From Deltaproteobacteria bacterium (GTDB lineage: Bacteria; Desulfobacterota; Desulfuromonadia; Geobacterales; Pseudopelobacteraceae): a DNA stretch of 57,707 bases. Shown piece by piece: positions 1-10,200 of this stretch. The notes under the pieces are model-generated. The model was given only the letters and a program-made list of their open reading frames with translations. It searched no databases and was not told the origin of the DNA. Positions within the stretch are counted from its first letter, which is position 1, and each line of letters opens with the position of its first letter. The stretch spans positions 1 through 57,707 of the forward strand of contig JAJXYO010000044.1 of assembly GCA_021780495.1 (NCBI GenBank), written 5' to 3'. The translations under genes and the position numbers were made by a program.

Positions 1-45
1 TTCATCGGTGAGTACCAGTGGAGCTCGCATTGTTTTTCGTGCCAT
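1..45 (-). CDS. Transposase, N-terminal fragment (IS630-like)
   Basis: Only the first 15 codons are inside the window. ATG at 45-43 is preceded by GGAGG at 51-55 (minus strand), a good ribosome binding site. The peptide MARKTMRAPLVLTDE resembles the start of IS630-family transposases, which often begin with a basic stretch followed by a PLVL(S/T)(D/E)E motif. The gene lies just inside the element that interrupts the csbD remnant at 91-138, which fits. With so few residues it could be another protein. Confidence 0.45.
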   Translation of the reverse strand, partial: MARKTMRAPLVLTDE

Positions 46-123
46 GATCGCCTCCTCATGTGATTTAGCGCAATCATGGCAAAAACAGCATTATTTGTAA
101 ATATATTTATGAATCGTACTACT
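1..123 (-). mobile_element. End of an IS630-like insertion element
   Basis: The element runs off the left edge of the window. The boundary near 123/124 is set by comparison with the intact csbD gene at 36188-36367: homology holds through the fifth codon and is then lost at a CTAG sequence containing TA, the dinucleotide that IS630/Tc1-type elements target. The AT-rich segment 60-120 would be the non-coding end of the element and the partial ORF at 1-45 its transposase. The family assignment rests on 15 residues and the TA target, so it is tentative. Confidence 0.45.
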
Positions 124-138
124 AGTGCTTGATTTCAT
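91..138 (-). pseudogene. csbD-type gene, 5' remnant cut by an insertion element
   Basis: On the minus strand, ATG at 138 is preceded by AAAAGGAGACCCACC, nearly the same leader as the intact csbD gene at 36188-36367. The first five codons (MKSST) match that gene. Homology then stops at ACTAGT and a short out-of-family tail reads to a TAA at 91-93. A sigma-54 core lies 69 bp upstream (207-221), as in front of the intact csbD. The simplest reading is a second csbD copy destroyed by the IS630-like element, leaving promoter, leader and five codons. Confidence 0.7.
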
Positions 139-206
139 GGTGGGTCTCCTTTTGTAATGAAAAGTACAGAAAGCATGATGATCATGTTCTGATACAAGGG
201 TAGGAG

Positions 207-221
207 GCAACTAACGTGCCA
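207..221 (-). promoter_or_regulatory. Sigma-54 -24/-12 promoter, module copy 1
   Basis: The minus strand reads TGGCACGTTAGTTGC, a perfect match to TGGCAC-N5-TTGC. It points at the csbD remnant at 138. An IHF-like motif lies 27 bp upstream and the UAS about 92 bp upstream. The promoter seems intact although its gene is not, so it may now transcribe into the insertion element. Confidence 0.85.
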
Positions 222-247
222 GAGCTGATCAGTGGATCCGTAACGTG

Positions 248-343
248 TAAGGGTCTGATTGTGCAGGTGAAATGTAATGAGGCCGGTTATCGTACAGCGT
301 CAACCGCCGGCGGAATCCGTCAGGTCTAACATAACCGCCGGAT
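248..343 (-). promoter_or_regulatory. IHF-like site and UAS, module copy 1
   Basis: The IHF-like motif AATCAGACCCTTA is at 260-248 on the minus strand. The UAS is at 313-343. It keeps the promoter-proximal arm (TGACGGATTC) and the GTTATGTTAGACC segment. It has lost about 12 bp containing the CCATATATGG-type centre found in other copies, so it may be impaired. The rest of 138-486 holds no gene that I can support. Confidence 0.65.
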
Positions 344-454
344 AGTGCGGGCTGTGTTGTGGCGAACAGGCTCCCCATCGATAGGCGCGGGGCAGGACGA
401 AGCTGCGGCCGGTACGGGACTTGCCGCTCCAGCCGCACCGTTTCCGTAGGCCAC

Positions 455-484
455 ACGATGCCAGATGTCTGTTACTGGCATCGT
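455..484 (-). terminator. Stem-loop directly after the 486-671 gene
   Basis: A perfect 10-bp inverted repeat, ACGATGCCAG / CTGGCATCGT, with a 10-nt loop begins two bases after the stop codon of the 486-671 gene. There is no T-tract, so it may be a weak terminator or an mRNA 3' end stabiliser for the long operon that ends here. Confidence 0.5.
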
Positions 485-485
485 T

Positions 486-671
486 CTAAGCGGTCGTAGA
501 CGTCAGCTTTTCGATATTTGCCAAAATGTCTGCGAACATCCGTGTGACGATATCTTTGGAATCGGTCGGCTGCGGACCGCTTTTCATGGACGTGGCGGCT
601 TCCCTGATGGTTGCGGCCACCGTCAGGTTCGATGCGATGATCATTCTGGCTTCTTTTGAGATTTCAAACAT
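486..671 (-). CDS. Small hypothetical protein (61 aa)
   Basis: I do not recognise this protein. The start at 671 (MFEISKEAR) is chosen because AAGGGAG precedes it at proper spacing; an upstream in-frame start lacks a ribosome binding site. The product is soluble, probably helical, with no signal peptide or membrane segment. It is the last gene of the minus-strand operon that includes the glucan synthase and lies 31 bp downstream of the 703-1209 gene. A stem-loop follows its stop codon. Confidence 0.6.
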   Translation of the reverse strand: MFEISKEARMIIASNLTVAATIREAATSMKSGPQPTDSKDIVTRMFADILANIEKLTSTTA

Positions 672-702
672 GTGCGGACTCCCTTGAGTATGCTGATGCA
701 CT

Positions 703-1209
703 CTATTCGCCACCCTTCTCATTCCAGATCGGATTTTTTTTGTCATCGGGGTGCAGTTTTACGAGATCCGCCGGGTCCACATGCCAGAACGACCTGTCAA
801 TGGCGCCTCCCGTGTATTCCTGCTTTCTGCCGTGGGCAAACGGGCACCACCAGTTTTCCACTATTTCCACCAGATAGGCGGCGTATCTGAAGAGCGCGAC
901 GCTCAACGGGCAATAGAGCTTGCAGTTTAAGACCCAGAAAATCCTGTAGTGAGCAAAATGATACCAGGGGATGACGATGGTGGGCTGCTCGTGATTTTTA
1001 TAGCGGTGAGATACCCAGTCCGGGACAAAATCCCCGTACGATTTGATCTCCATGGCGCCGACATATTTCAGGTGCGTTTTAACCAGAACAATCCCGATCA
1101 GCACAAAGGGCACGGTCGTAAGAATCGGAAGATAAATCAGTGGGACCCCCAGGACTATTTTCCAGAAGGGTTGTTTGACATAGTTGCAGCCGATTTTTAC
1201 GCGATCCAT
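703..1209 (-). CDS. Hypothetical membrane-associated protein (168 aa)
   Basis: The family is not recognised. Residues about 15-45 form one long or two short hydrophobic segments, followed by an aromatic, Cys/Trp-containing central part and a charged C-terminal tail. ATG at 1209 is preceded by AAAGGGGAG. It starts 34 bp after the stop of the glucan synthase gene, so it is probably co-transcribed and may help glucan synthesis or export, but nothing in the sequence proves that. Confidence 0.7.
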   Translation of the reverse strand: MDRVKIGCNYVKQPFWKIVLGVPLIYLPILTTVPFVLIGIVLVKTHLKYVGAMEIKSYGDFVPDWVSHRYKNHEQPTIVIPWYHFAHYRIFWVLNCKLYCPLSVALFRYAAYLVEIVENWWCPFAHGRKQEYTGGAIDRSFWHVDPADLVKLHPDDKKNPIWNEKGGE

Positions 1210-1243
1210 TTTCTCCCCTTTACTCCTGTAGAATGTGCGTATT

Positions 1244-4200
1244 CTACCCCATGTTTCCCATCATCACAACAATCCGATGCTTTACCAGCTTACGTTCCAG
1301 TGCAATCACAGCACCGACCATACGCTGGCCATCCATCTCCAGCCAGCTGATACCGCACTGGCAGCCGTGCGGATTTTCCACCTGGATGGCGTAGACCGCT
1401 TCACCGTGCCGATAGCTGAGACTGAATCCCGGCCACGCGGCGGGGATGACCGGATGCATCCGCAGCTGTTCGCCCCGCACCTGCAGACCAAGCACCTCTT
1501 CGATCCAGGCCCGGTACATCCAGGCTGCCGAGCCGGTATACCAGGACCAGCCCCCCTGCCCGACCCGGTCCGGCAACCGGTAAACATCGGCCGCAACCAC
1601 GTAGGGTTCTACCCCGTACTGCCAGACAGCTTCCGCATCACGGGCATGTTCGATCGGATTGAGCATGCGCAGCAGTTGCACAGCCCGGTCGCCATCACCT
1701 TTGCGTGCCATGGCCATCGCCATCCAGAGGGCGGCATGGGTATACTGGCCGCCGTTCTCCCGCACCCCGGGCGGGTAGCCCTTGATATAGCCGGGTGACG
1801 GCTGTGAGATGTCAAACGGGGGATCGAACAGCTGCACCAGGCCTTCGTCCTGGCGGACGAGATGCGTCCAGGCCGACTCCAATGCCTGTTCGGCCCGGGC
1901 CGGGTCGGCCGCGCCTGACAGCCAGGCCCAGGATTGCGGCAGAGAATCGATCCGGGCCTCCTGATTGGCAGCAGAGCCGAGCGGGCTGCCATCGTCGAAG
2001 GTCCCCCGCAGATACCACTCGCCGTCCCAGCCGGCCATCTCGGTGCGCCGGATCAGGGCAGAGCGCTGCTCTTGATAGGTCCGTTCCAGTTCCGGTTGCT
2101 GCAGCAGGCTCGCCAGTTCAGACATGCCCTGCAACAGCTCGCACAGGAACCAGGCCAGCCACACGCTCTCGCCTTTTCCCCCGGCCCCCGCCAGGTTCAA
2201 GCCGTCGTTCCAATCGCCTGTTCCCATCAGGGGCAGGCCATGGGGGCCGATCGTCAGGCCGCGGCTGACCGCACGACAACAGTGCTCAAAGAGCGTGGCG
2301 CGTTCAAAGGTGACCTCCGGTGTGGAAAACAGCTCATGCTGATCGTCTGTCAGCAGGGGGGCAGCGAGGAATGGAATCTCAGCGTGCAGGATGCCGGCAT
2401 CGCCGGTCGTACGGACGTAGTGAGCAACCACATAGGGGAGCCAGAGCAGGTCGTCCGAGATCCGCGAACGGATACCTGCGCCAGCGGGTGGATGCCACCA
2501 ATGCTGGACATCCCCCTCGCTGAATTGCCGGCTGGCGGCCAGCAGGATCTGCTGGCGGGCAATCTCCGGGATTGCGTACAGCATTGCCATGACATCCTGC
2601 AACTGGTCGCGAAAACCGAAGGCGCCGCCCGACTGGTAAAAGGCAGAGCGGCCCCAGATGCGGCAGCTTAACGTTTGGTACTGCAGCCAGCGGTTGATCA
2701 TGAGGTCGGCAGACAGTTCGGGGGTATGCACCTCGATCGTGCCGAGCAGTGCATCCCACCAGGCCCTGCTGCGTTGGAGAGCATTCTCCAGGGCCTCATC
2801 CTCCCGATAGTCGAGCACCAGTCGCCGGGCATCCGCTTCGGAGCCGGCCTGACCCAGCAGGCAGGCGATGTCACGCACCTCGCCCGGAGCCATTTCAATG
2901 AACACCCGGAGTACCCCGCATGGATCCAGGCCGGCGCCGGTTCGTTTGGACAGCCGGGTCAGCTCCATGGCTTCCGGGTGAGCCAGCGAACGGTTGCGGC
3001 CGATAAAGGCGCCACGATCACCACCATAGGAGTCCACCTGGGGGGCCATGGCTACGAAAGCGACCCGTTCCCCGTACTCGGGGTGGTAGTGATTGTGCGC
3101 AAAAAGGGCCTGGGCTTCTGCATCCCAGTTGGTAATGATATGCATCTGGGAGGTTTCGCGGTTTTCACCGAGGGTCAGTTCCACATAATACGTAACCGAG
3201 AGCCGGCGCCTCCGGGAGGAAGCATTGGTGAGCCGCAGACGCTGGAGTTTGACCGGATCGCCACCGTTCTGGTCCACGGGGACGAAGACGGTCAGCTCCT
3301 GCTCGATACCGTTGCTGTTATGTTCAAAGATCGTGTAGCCGGCACCGTGCCGTGCCCGATACGCCGTTTCCTCGCGGACCGGCGCCGCGGTGGGCGACCA
3401 GAAGAGGCCGCTTTCCTCGTCACGGATGTACAGCGCCTCCGACGCCGGATCCAACACCGGGTCGTTGGACCAGCCGGTCAGACGATTGCGCTGGCTGTTG
3501 CCAAACCAGGAAAAACCGGAACCGGATTCACTGACCAGGAAGCCAAAGGCCGGGTTGGCGATGACATTCACCCACGGGGCCGGGGTATTGGTGCCAGGAC
3601 CCAGATAAATGGCGTATTCGCTGCCATCCTGTGTAAATCCGCCCAGGCTGTTGAAGTAGTTCAACTCCATGAAGGGGAGTGTCGCCGAAGGTTCCCGAGG
3701 GGCATGTTTCCGGGCGAGCCGTTCCACGAGTTCGGGTGGTTCCACGGCAACTCCCAATTGCTGGGGAAGTGTACCGCGTTCGGCTACCAGCACAACGCTG
3801 GCTGTTGCCTTGAGGAGATTTTGATCCGCTTCCGGGATCTGCGCCGCACTCTTCAGGAAGATGCCGCCCGCCCGATCGGTGGCTGCCGAGACCGTATGGG
3901 CCTGAACCAGCTGTTCCAGCCGTTCATGAAGTGGCCGCTCATAGCTGCCGGCCTCCTCATTGAGAATGACCAGATCGGTCGACAAGCCGTGCATCCGCCA
4001 ATAGGTGTGGGCCTGAAGCATCTGGCGCACCAGGTTGATCCCCCGTGTATCGCCGATGGTAACCAGGGCTATCGGAAGGTCGCCCGAAATGGCGTAGGGC
4101 CAGAGTCCTGACTGCCCTTTGCGGTTGCATTCCAGGCGTTCGGCGGGGGCCCGCAACAGATGGCTGGGAAATAAAAGATGGCTGGCCAGTTGCTGGAAGC

Positions 4201-7200
4201 GGCGCGCTTCGTCGGGCTGGATATGCAGCAGTTGCAACTGCTGCTGGGCCGAGCCCCAGGCGAAATCCATGGCTCGCTCAGTCGCATGGCGGTCGCTGTA
4301 CTTGTCCAGCAGCAAAACGACCTGTTCACGTGACTCCCCGGCGGCCAGCACCAGGGAAAACCGGGTGCGCTGGCCCGGCTCCAGGACCAGGCTGCGGCGC
4401 ACGCCCAGCATCGGATCGAGGACAAAGCCCTGGCTGTTGCCGAGTGCTTGCACGGCCCCCATGGGGTTGGCCATGGTTCGTCCGCGTCCGATGAACTGTT
4501 TTCGATCGGTTTCAAACTGCCAATCTTGATCCTGGCCGGGAGTATCCTCGCCAGGTTCCTGCGCAAAACAGTGGCCGACAAACAGCGGCGGATCGTCTTC
4601 ACTCCGTGGCCGCCGGTGCGCGAGCAACGCTTGCTGCCCGGGAAGCGCCTCGGTCTGGATGAACAGTTTGTTGAAGGCCGGATGCTGGCGGTCAGCGTTG
4701 TGAGGCGCCATGGAAAGCTCGACATAGCTGGTGAGGTTGAGGCGCCGGGTGCGGGAAGAGTGATTCACCAGGGTAATCAGCCTGACCTCCAGATCGTCTT
4801 CCGGGGAGACGATCACCGTGGTCTCCGTGTGGATGCCGCTGTCAACGCGGCGGAATACGGCCCGGTCGATGGCAAAGTCCACGGAATACGTCTTCACCGT
4901 CCCGCCGGTCGGGTGCCAGGTGGTGGACCAGATACGATCCTGATCGGCCTCGTGGATGTAGCAGAAGGTTCCATGGCCGTCGCAGGTCGAATCCGCCCTC
5001 CAGCGGGTGAGTTCCTGACCGCCCCACTGACTGTACCCGCCGCCGCTATTGGTGACCATCACGCCATAGCGGCCGTTGCTGAGCAAGAGACTCCTGGGCG
5101 TAGCCGTATGAGGTGTCGTAAAGGTGATTCCTGCCGGTGCGACCAGGTCTTCGCACTGCAGTACCGGCTCGCTCTTTCGCAGCGGGATCAGCTGCAGTGG
5201 CGGCAGGACCGGGATGCGTTCCTGAAGCAGGGCCTCGAAAGCGCGTACCCGTGGATCGCTGTGAAAACGCCGCGTAAACGGATTGCCATGGAGGAAGTTG
5301 GTCAGCGCCAGAAACGCCATCCCCTGGTGATGGGCCATATACGCCTCTATGATGACCCCGCGTTTGAGGGCATGGCTCAAGGCTGCCCGCTGGGTCAGCC
5401 GGCTGAAATCCATGGCCTCGTAATAGCCGTAATCAGCCAGCATCCCCATGCCGGCCAGTTTTTTCAGATTTCGCACGGCTTCGACCGGGGCCACGTCCAA
5501 TGCCAGCAGGGTGGCATAGGGGGCGACAACCAGCTGTTGCTGCTGTTCCAGGCCGCGCTTCAGGCCGAGCTCAGGCACGCCGAAGGCCTTGTACTGATAG
5601 GTTTTGGCCAGGTCCAGATCGGCAAAGGCCGATTCGGAAATACCCCATGGCACGCAACGTTTACGACCGTAAGCTATCTGCACCGCCACTGCTTCCCGGG
5701 TGGCCTTATCCAGCAGCGAATTGCGGTAGGAACACTGAAAGAGCAGCGGCATCAGATATTCGAACATGGTCCCGGTCCAGCTGAGAAGTACCCGCTGCCG
5801 GCCGATTGCACCATAGGGGCGGCCCAGTGAGAACCAATGTTCCAGGGGGACGTCGCCCCGGGCAATGGCGAGGAAACTGCCAAGCCGGGCCTCACTGGCC
5901 AGAAGGTCATAACTGGAAGCGTCCAATACATTCGTGGATACGTTGAAGCCGATGGCGAACAGTTTGCGCCTGGGATCGTACAAAAACCGCATGTTCATCC
6001 CGGCCGACAGGGAGCGAACGGCGGCTATCAGGCGCTCTGCCGCATCCAGTGTCTCGCCGGCCAACCATTGCGAGGTGGAGAACGCCGCTACTACCCGGTC
6101 GAGCCATTCAGCCAGTGGAGCGTCGGCGGCGGACAACTCCACCCTGATCCTGGCGAGCAGCGGGATGCAAGCGGTCTGTCCATGGGCCAGGCCGTGCAGC
6201 GATGGCGCCCGGGTCAGGTCCTGCTGGATGGCATGCAGCGCTTCGGAGCCGAGCGGGCCAAGCTCCGCCGCGCTCTTTTCGGCCAGGATCTCGACCCAGC
6301 TCAGATAGCGTTCTGTGTTCTGAAGCCAGGCCGAAACCTGTTGTTCCAGCTCTGCGCCCCAGGGCGCGGTTTCTGCCGCAGCAACTACGGACCGGATTGT
6401 CAGCGCCTCGCTGCGCTGCAGGCACAGGAGTTCAACCAGGCTGGGCGGCGGTGCATGCCACTCCATCAGGAGCTGCTCAAGTGGCTGGCGATAGGGGCAG
6501 GCAATCCCTTCTGCTGCCGCGCCCTGTTTCAGGATTTCCCCCGTGTCAGCCAAGCCGGTAAAGGCCTTGGCATCCATGAGAGGCGCGTACAGCAGCTCCT
6601 CAAGCCCTTGTTCCAGGGCCCACAGGGCACCCAGCAGATTTCCGCTGTCTACGGTGGATACGTAGCGCGGTTCGAGTGGCGTCAGGTTCTGGATGTCGTA
6701 CCAGTTCAGCAGATGCCCTTCATGGCGTTCCAGCTGGTCGATGGCCGTCATGCTGGCGGTCAGTCTCTCAATCACCTGAGTAACCGTCAGATAGCCGGAA
6801 TCATGGGCCCCCAGAACGCTGGTCATCCAGAGGCCGATGTTGGTCGGGCTGGTACGCATGGCCAGGCGGTTTTGATGGGCGATCTGGTAGTTGTCCGGTG
6901 GTAGCCAGGACGTACGGACATTGACAAATGACGAAAAGTAACGCCAGGTCCGCCGGGCGACCTGCCTGAGAAAACGGCGGTCCGTCTCCGGCAGCGGGTG
7001 TGGCTGCAGCGACTCAACGGGCCGCAGGTTCAGCAACCAGCCGAGCAGCGGGGAGAGAAACCACAAGACGAGCCAGGGGGTGGCCTGCGGCAGGCTGTCC
7101 GGCTTGACGAACCAGACCGCCCCGCCCACGCTCGCGCTGAAAAAACTCCCCAGGGCCAGGCTGGCGACGAAGAGTGGCTGGCGGCGGGAGGCGCTCCAAT

Positions 7201-10200
7201 GGGTTGCCTGAGCCGTCCATTCCAGCAGGTTGCGCCGGGAGACCATGCGCCGGTACCAGACCCGGACGATGGCGTCCAGGGACACCGCGGCCTGATGCGG
7301 CAGCAAGGCGGCATCGGTTGTGGCCCGTAGCAGATCGTGCAGCAGCTTCGAAGGGGAGAAATACCTCAGTCCCTTGCGTGTGGTGGCCATGGTGAAGGGT
7401 TGCGCCAGGGGGTGAAAGAGCAGTTGCATGCCGACAATCAGCGTTGCAATCCCGGAGAGCCTCGGGGACATGAACCAGGACGCGATCAGCAGGGCTATGC
7501 TGCCGGCCGGCACCAGGCTGCGACGCAGGTTGTCGAGAATCTTCCAGCGGCTGAACAGGGAGAGCGGGTTGGCGCTGCGACCGCCTGAAACGTGAGGGAC
7601 CGTAGAAAAAATCCAGCCGGCGATCTGCCAGTCGCCACGAATCCAGCGATGATAGCGGCTGCTGTAACTCTGGTACCCTTGGGGGAATTCATCATACAGT
7701 TCGATGTCGCTGGCCAGTCCCACCCGGACATGGGCTCCTTCGATCAGGTCGTGACTCAGTACCCATTCTTCGGGGAACCTGCCCGCCAGAACGCGGCTGA
7801 AGGCCCGCACATCGTAGATCCCTTTGCCGTGATACGATCCTTCACCGCTTAGGTCCTGATACACATCGGAGATTGCCTGAGAGTACGGGTCGATGCCGAC
7901 AGCATCGGCAAAGAGCCGGCTGAAGATCGAGACGCTCGTGCTCGCCAGGGTCGGGCTCACCCGTGGCTGGATCACCGTATAGGATCCGGCCATGACCCTG
8001 CCCGAGGCGTCGAAGCGCGGTTGATTGAGGGGGTGTGCCAGGGTCTCGACCATTCTGCGGGCTGTCGAATGCGGCAACTGCGTATCGCTGTCCAGGGTGA
8101 TGATAAAACGGACATCCATCAGAGCATGGGCGTCGCCTAGATAGACCAGGGGTGCGGCCGTAGCGGAGCGTGTGCCGTCGATCAGGCGGTTCAGTTCCTC
8201 CAGTTTGCCCCGTTTGCGTTCCCAGCCGATGAATTTCTGCTCGGTTTCGCTCCAGCTGCGCTCCCGGTGGAACAGGAAAAATCGCTCGCCACCGTGGCGC
8301 TGGTTGAGTTCGGTCAGGGACAGGATCGCAACCTGCAGCAACAGGTTGTCGTCCTCGCGCGCAAGCGTGTCGGAATCGGTATAATCCGAGAACAGGCTGA
8401 ATAAAAGATTTGCTTCCTTGTTGGCCAGATAGCGGATCTCCAGCTTTTCCACCTCGGCTCGTACGGTCTCCGCGTTCGCCAGCATCATCGGCACAACCAC
8501 CAGGGTGCGGAAGGCATCGGGAATCCCGCTCTCCTCGAAATCCATCTTGGGCAGGGGGCGGGGCGGCAGAAAGCGCGTGACCAGGTAATTGAGCACCTCG
8601 ATTGCCAGCTGGCTGACCGGTATCAGCAGGAGCACCAGCAGCCCGATCCGGAGTGCGGGTGGCGTGCCGCTCTGGCCGAAGGTGGCAATCACAGCGATAA
8701 ACAGAACGGAAAAGCCGGCGATGCCGAAGGTATAGCAGCCGGTGTGGTGCCGGTAGATCCATGCCAGAGTGCGTTGCCGTTGTGTCTCACGGCAGGCGAG
8801 CCGCCGTACCAGTTCACGCCGTCCCTCCCCGATCAGCCACGTGCCGGCGTGGTGGCGGCGTTCGTCACTGGTTGCATTATGCCCGGCCTGCGTCGCCAGT
8901 TTGATGCAGTCCTCGGCAACCTGTTCCTCCGTCTGCCCGCAAGCATGGGCCAATTCTTCAACCGCTCGGCGGCAGCGGTCCCGGGTGGCAAAATCCATCT
9001 GGGCATAGATCCCGGATGGATCGCGCCGCAAGGTCTGTTCCACCCGGCTGAGGTGCTCGAAGATTTCCCGCCAGTCCAGGAGAGCCAGTTGGCGCAGGCT
9101 GGTGAAGGCATTGCCGCAGGATATCTGCTCTCTGGTCTGCCGGTTCAACTCACGCAGATTGAACTCGTGCAACGGGTTCTTGAGCGTGCGTTCAAGCCAG
9201 CTTTTGACCGGCGACAAGGCGGCCTCTTCGTCGTAGAGCAGGCCGATCAGTTGTACGCCGAAAAACGTGCTGGGATTCGCTTCCGTTCTTGCAAGTTCCG
9301 CCAGAATTACGAAGAGTTGATTGGGGTCGCGACGATTGGCCGTGATCAGCCGGTTCGCCCAGAAATCGGCCAGCTGGCGTTCGCGCAGGTCCGCCAGGGC
9401 GGTGAAGGCCAGGCTTTGGATGCTTTCGATCAGTGCGATGCGCAGCATCTGTGGCATTGCCCAGAGTTCGCCGATTGTCAGCGTGCGCACGGATTGATGG
9501 GCCTCGATAAACGTCAGGATATTCTCCCGGTCAAGGCGCAACTCCGTATGGGATACCAGATTCCGGGCCAGGGCGTAGATACAGGGCATGCCCCGGAAGG
9601 GGTCGGAAGCCAGGGTGGGTAATTGCCGGTAAAAGCGCCGCGGCAGGTTCAACAGCACATCGCTGGCATTCCCTTCCAGGATGTACTCATTATCCAGGAT
9701 CCAGTCGGCCGCCGGTGTGGCCTTTTGTTCCAGCCGGCTGGCTGCGGTCAGATCGGCGCAGATCCGGCGTACCCAATAACGGGATTGTTTGAGTCGCTTG
9801 AGCAGTTCGGCGGTGTGCTTCGGTTGCGCGTCCACCTGCTGTTCCCTGGCATGACGCTGGGCATGCTCCTGGATCTGCAGCGGTGAGAGTTTTGCCGCCA
9901 GGCTGCGTGTTTCCGTACGCCGCTCGCGTTTGGGATGGATGATGAACAAGGCGGGAGGCGGGTCGCCGCTTTCCCTCAGTGAGGCCACTGGCCGCTGTAA
10001 CGATTCGACGGGGGCCTGGAGAATCAGAACGGATTCGCCGGATACGAGCCAGCGGGCATAATCACGTATGACCCCCGGATCAACGCCATGTCGGGAGCGC
10101 CGTAGCCACAGCAAGGTTGTCAGGACCCCGAAGAGGGCGCCCGACATGGAGAACGCCAGGGACGTGGATAACCCCCACAGAGAAAACCGTAGCGGCAGTT

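Noticed and set aside
313..343. GTCTAAC/CAACTAAC elements taken as integron attC core sites.
   Set aside because: The paired R/L boxes in inverted order are absent, there is no integrase, and the CAACTAAC block is explained as the reverse complement of the sigma-54 core.
2675..4111. 478-residue plus-strand open frame, plus others at 4448, 5837 and 8744.
   Set aside because: All lie opposite the glucan synthase gene, with no ribosome binding sites or domains.
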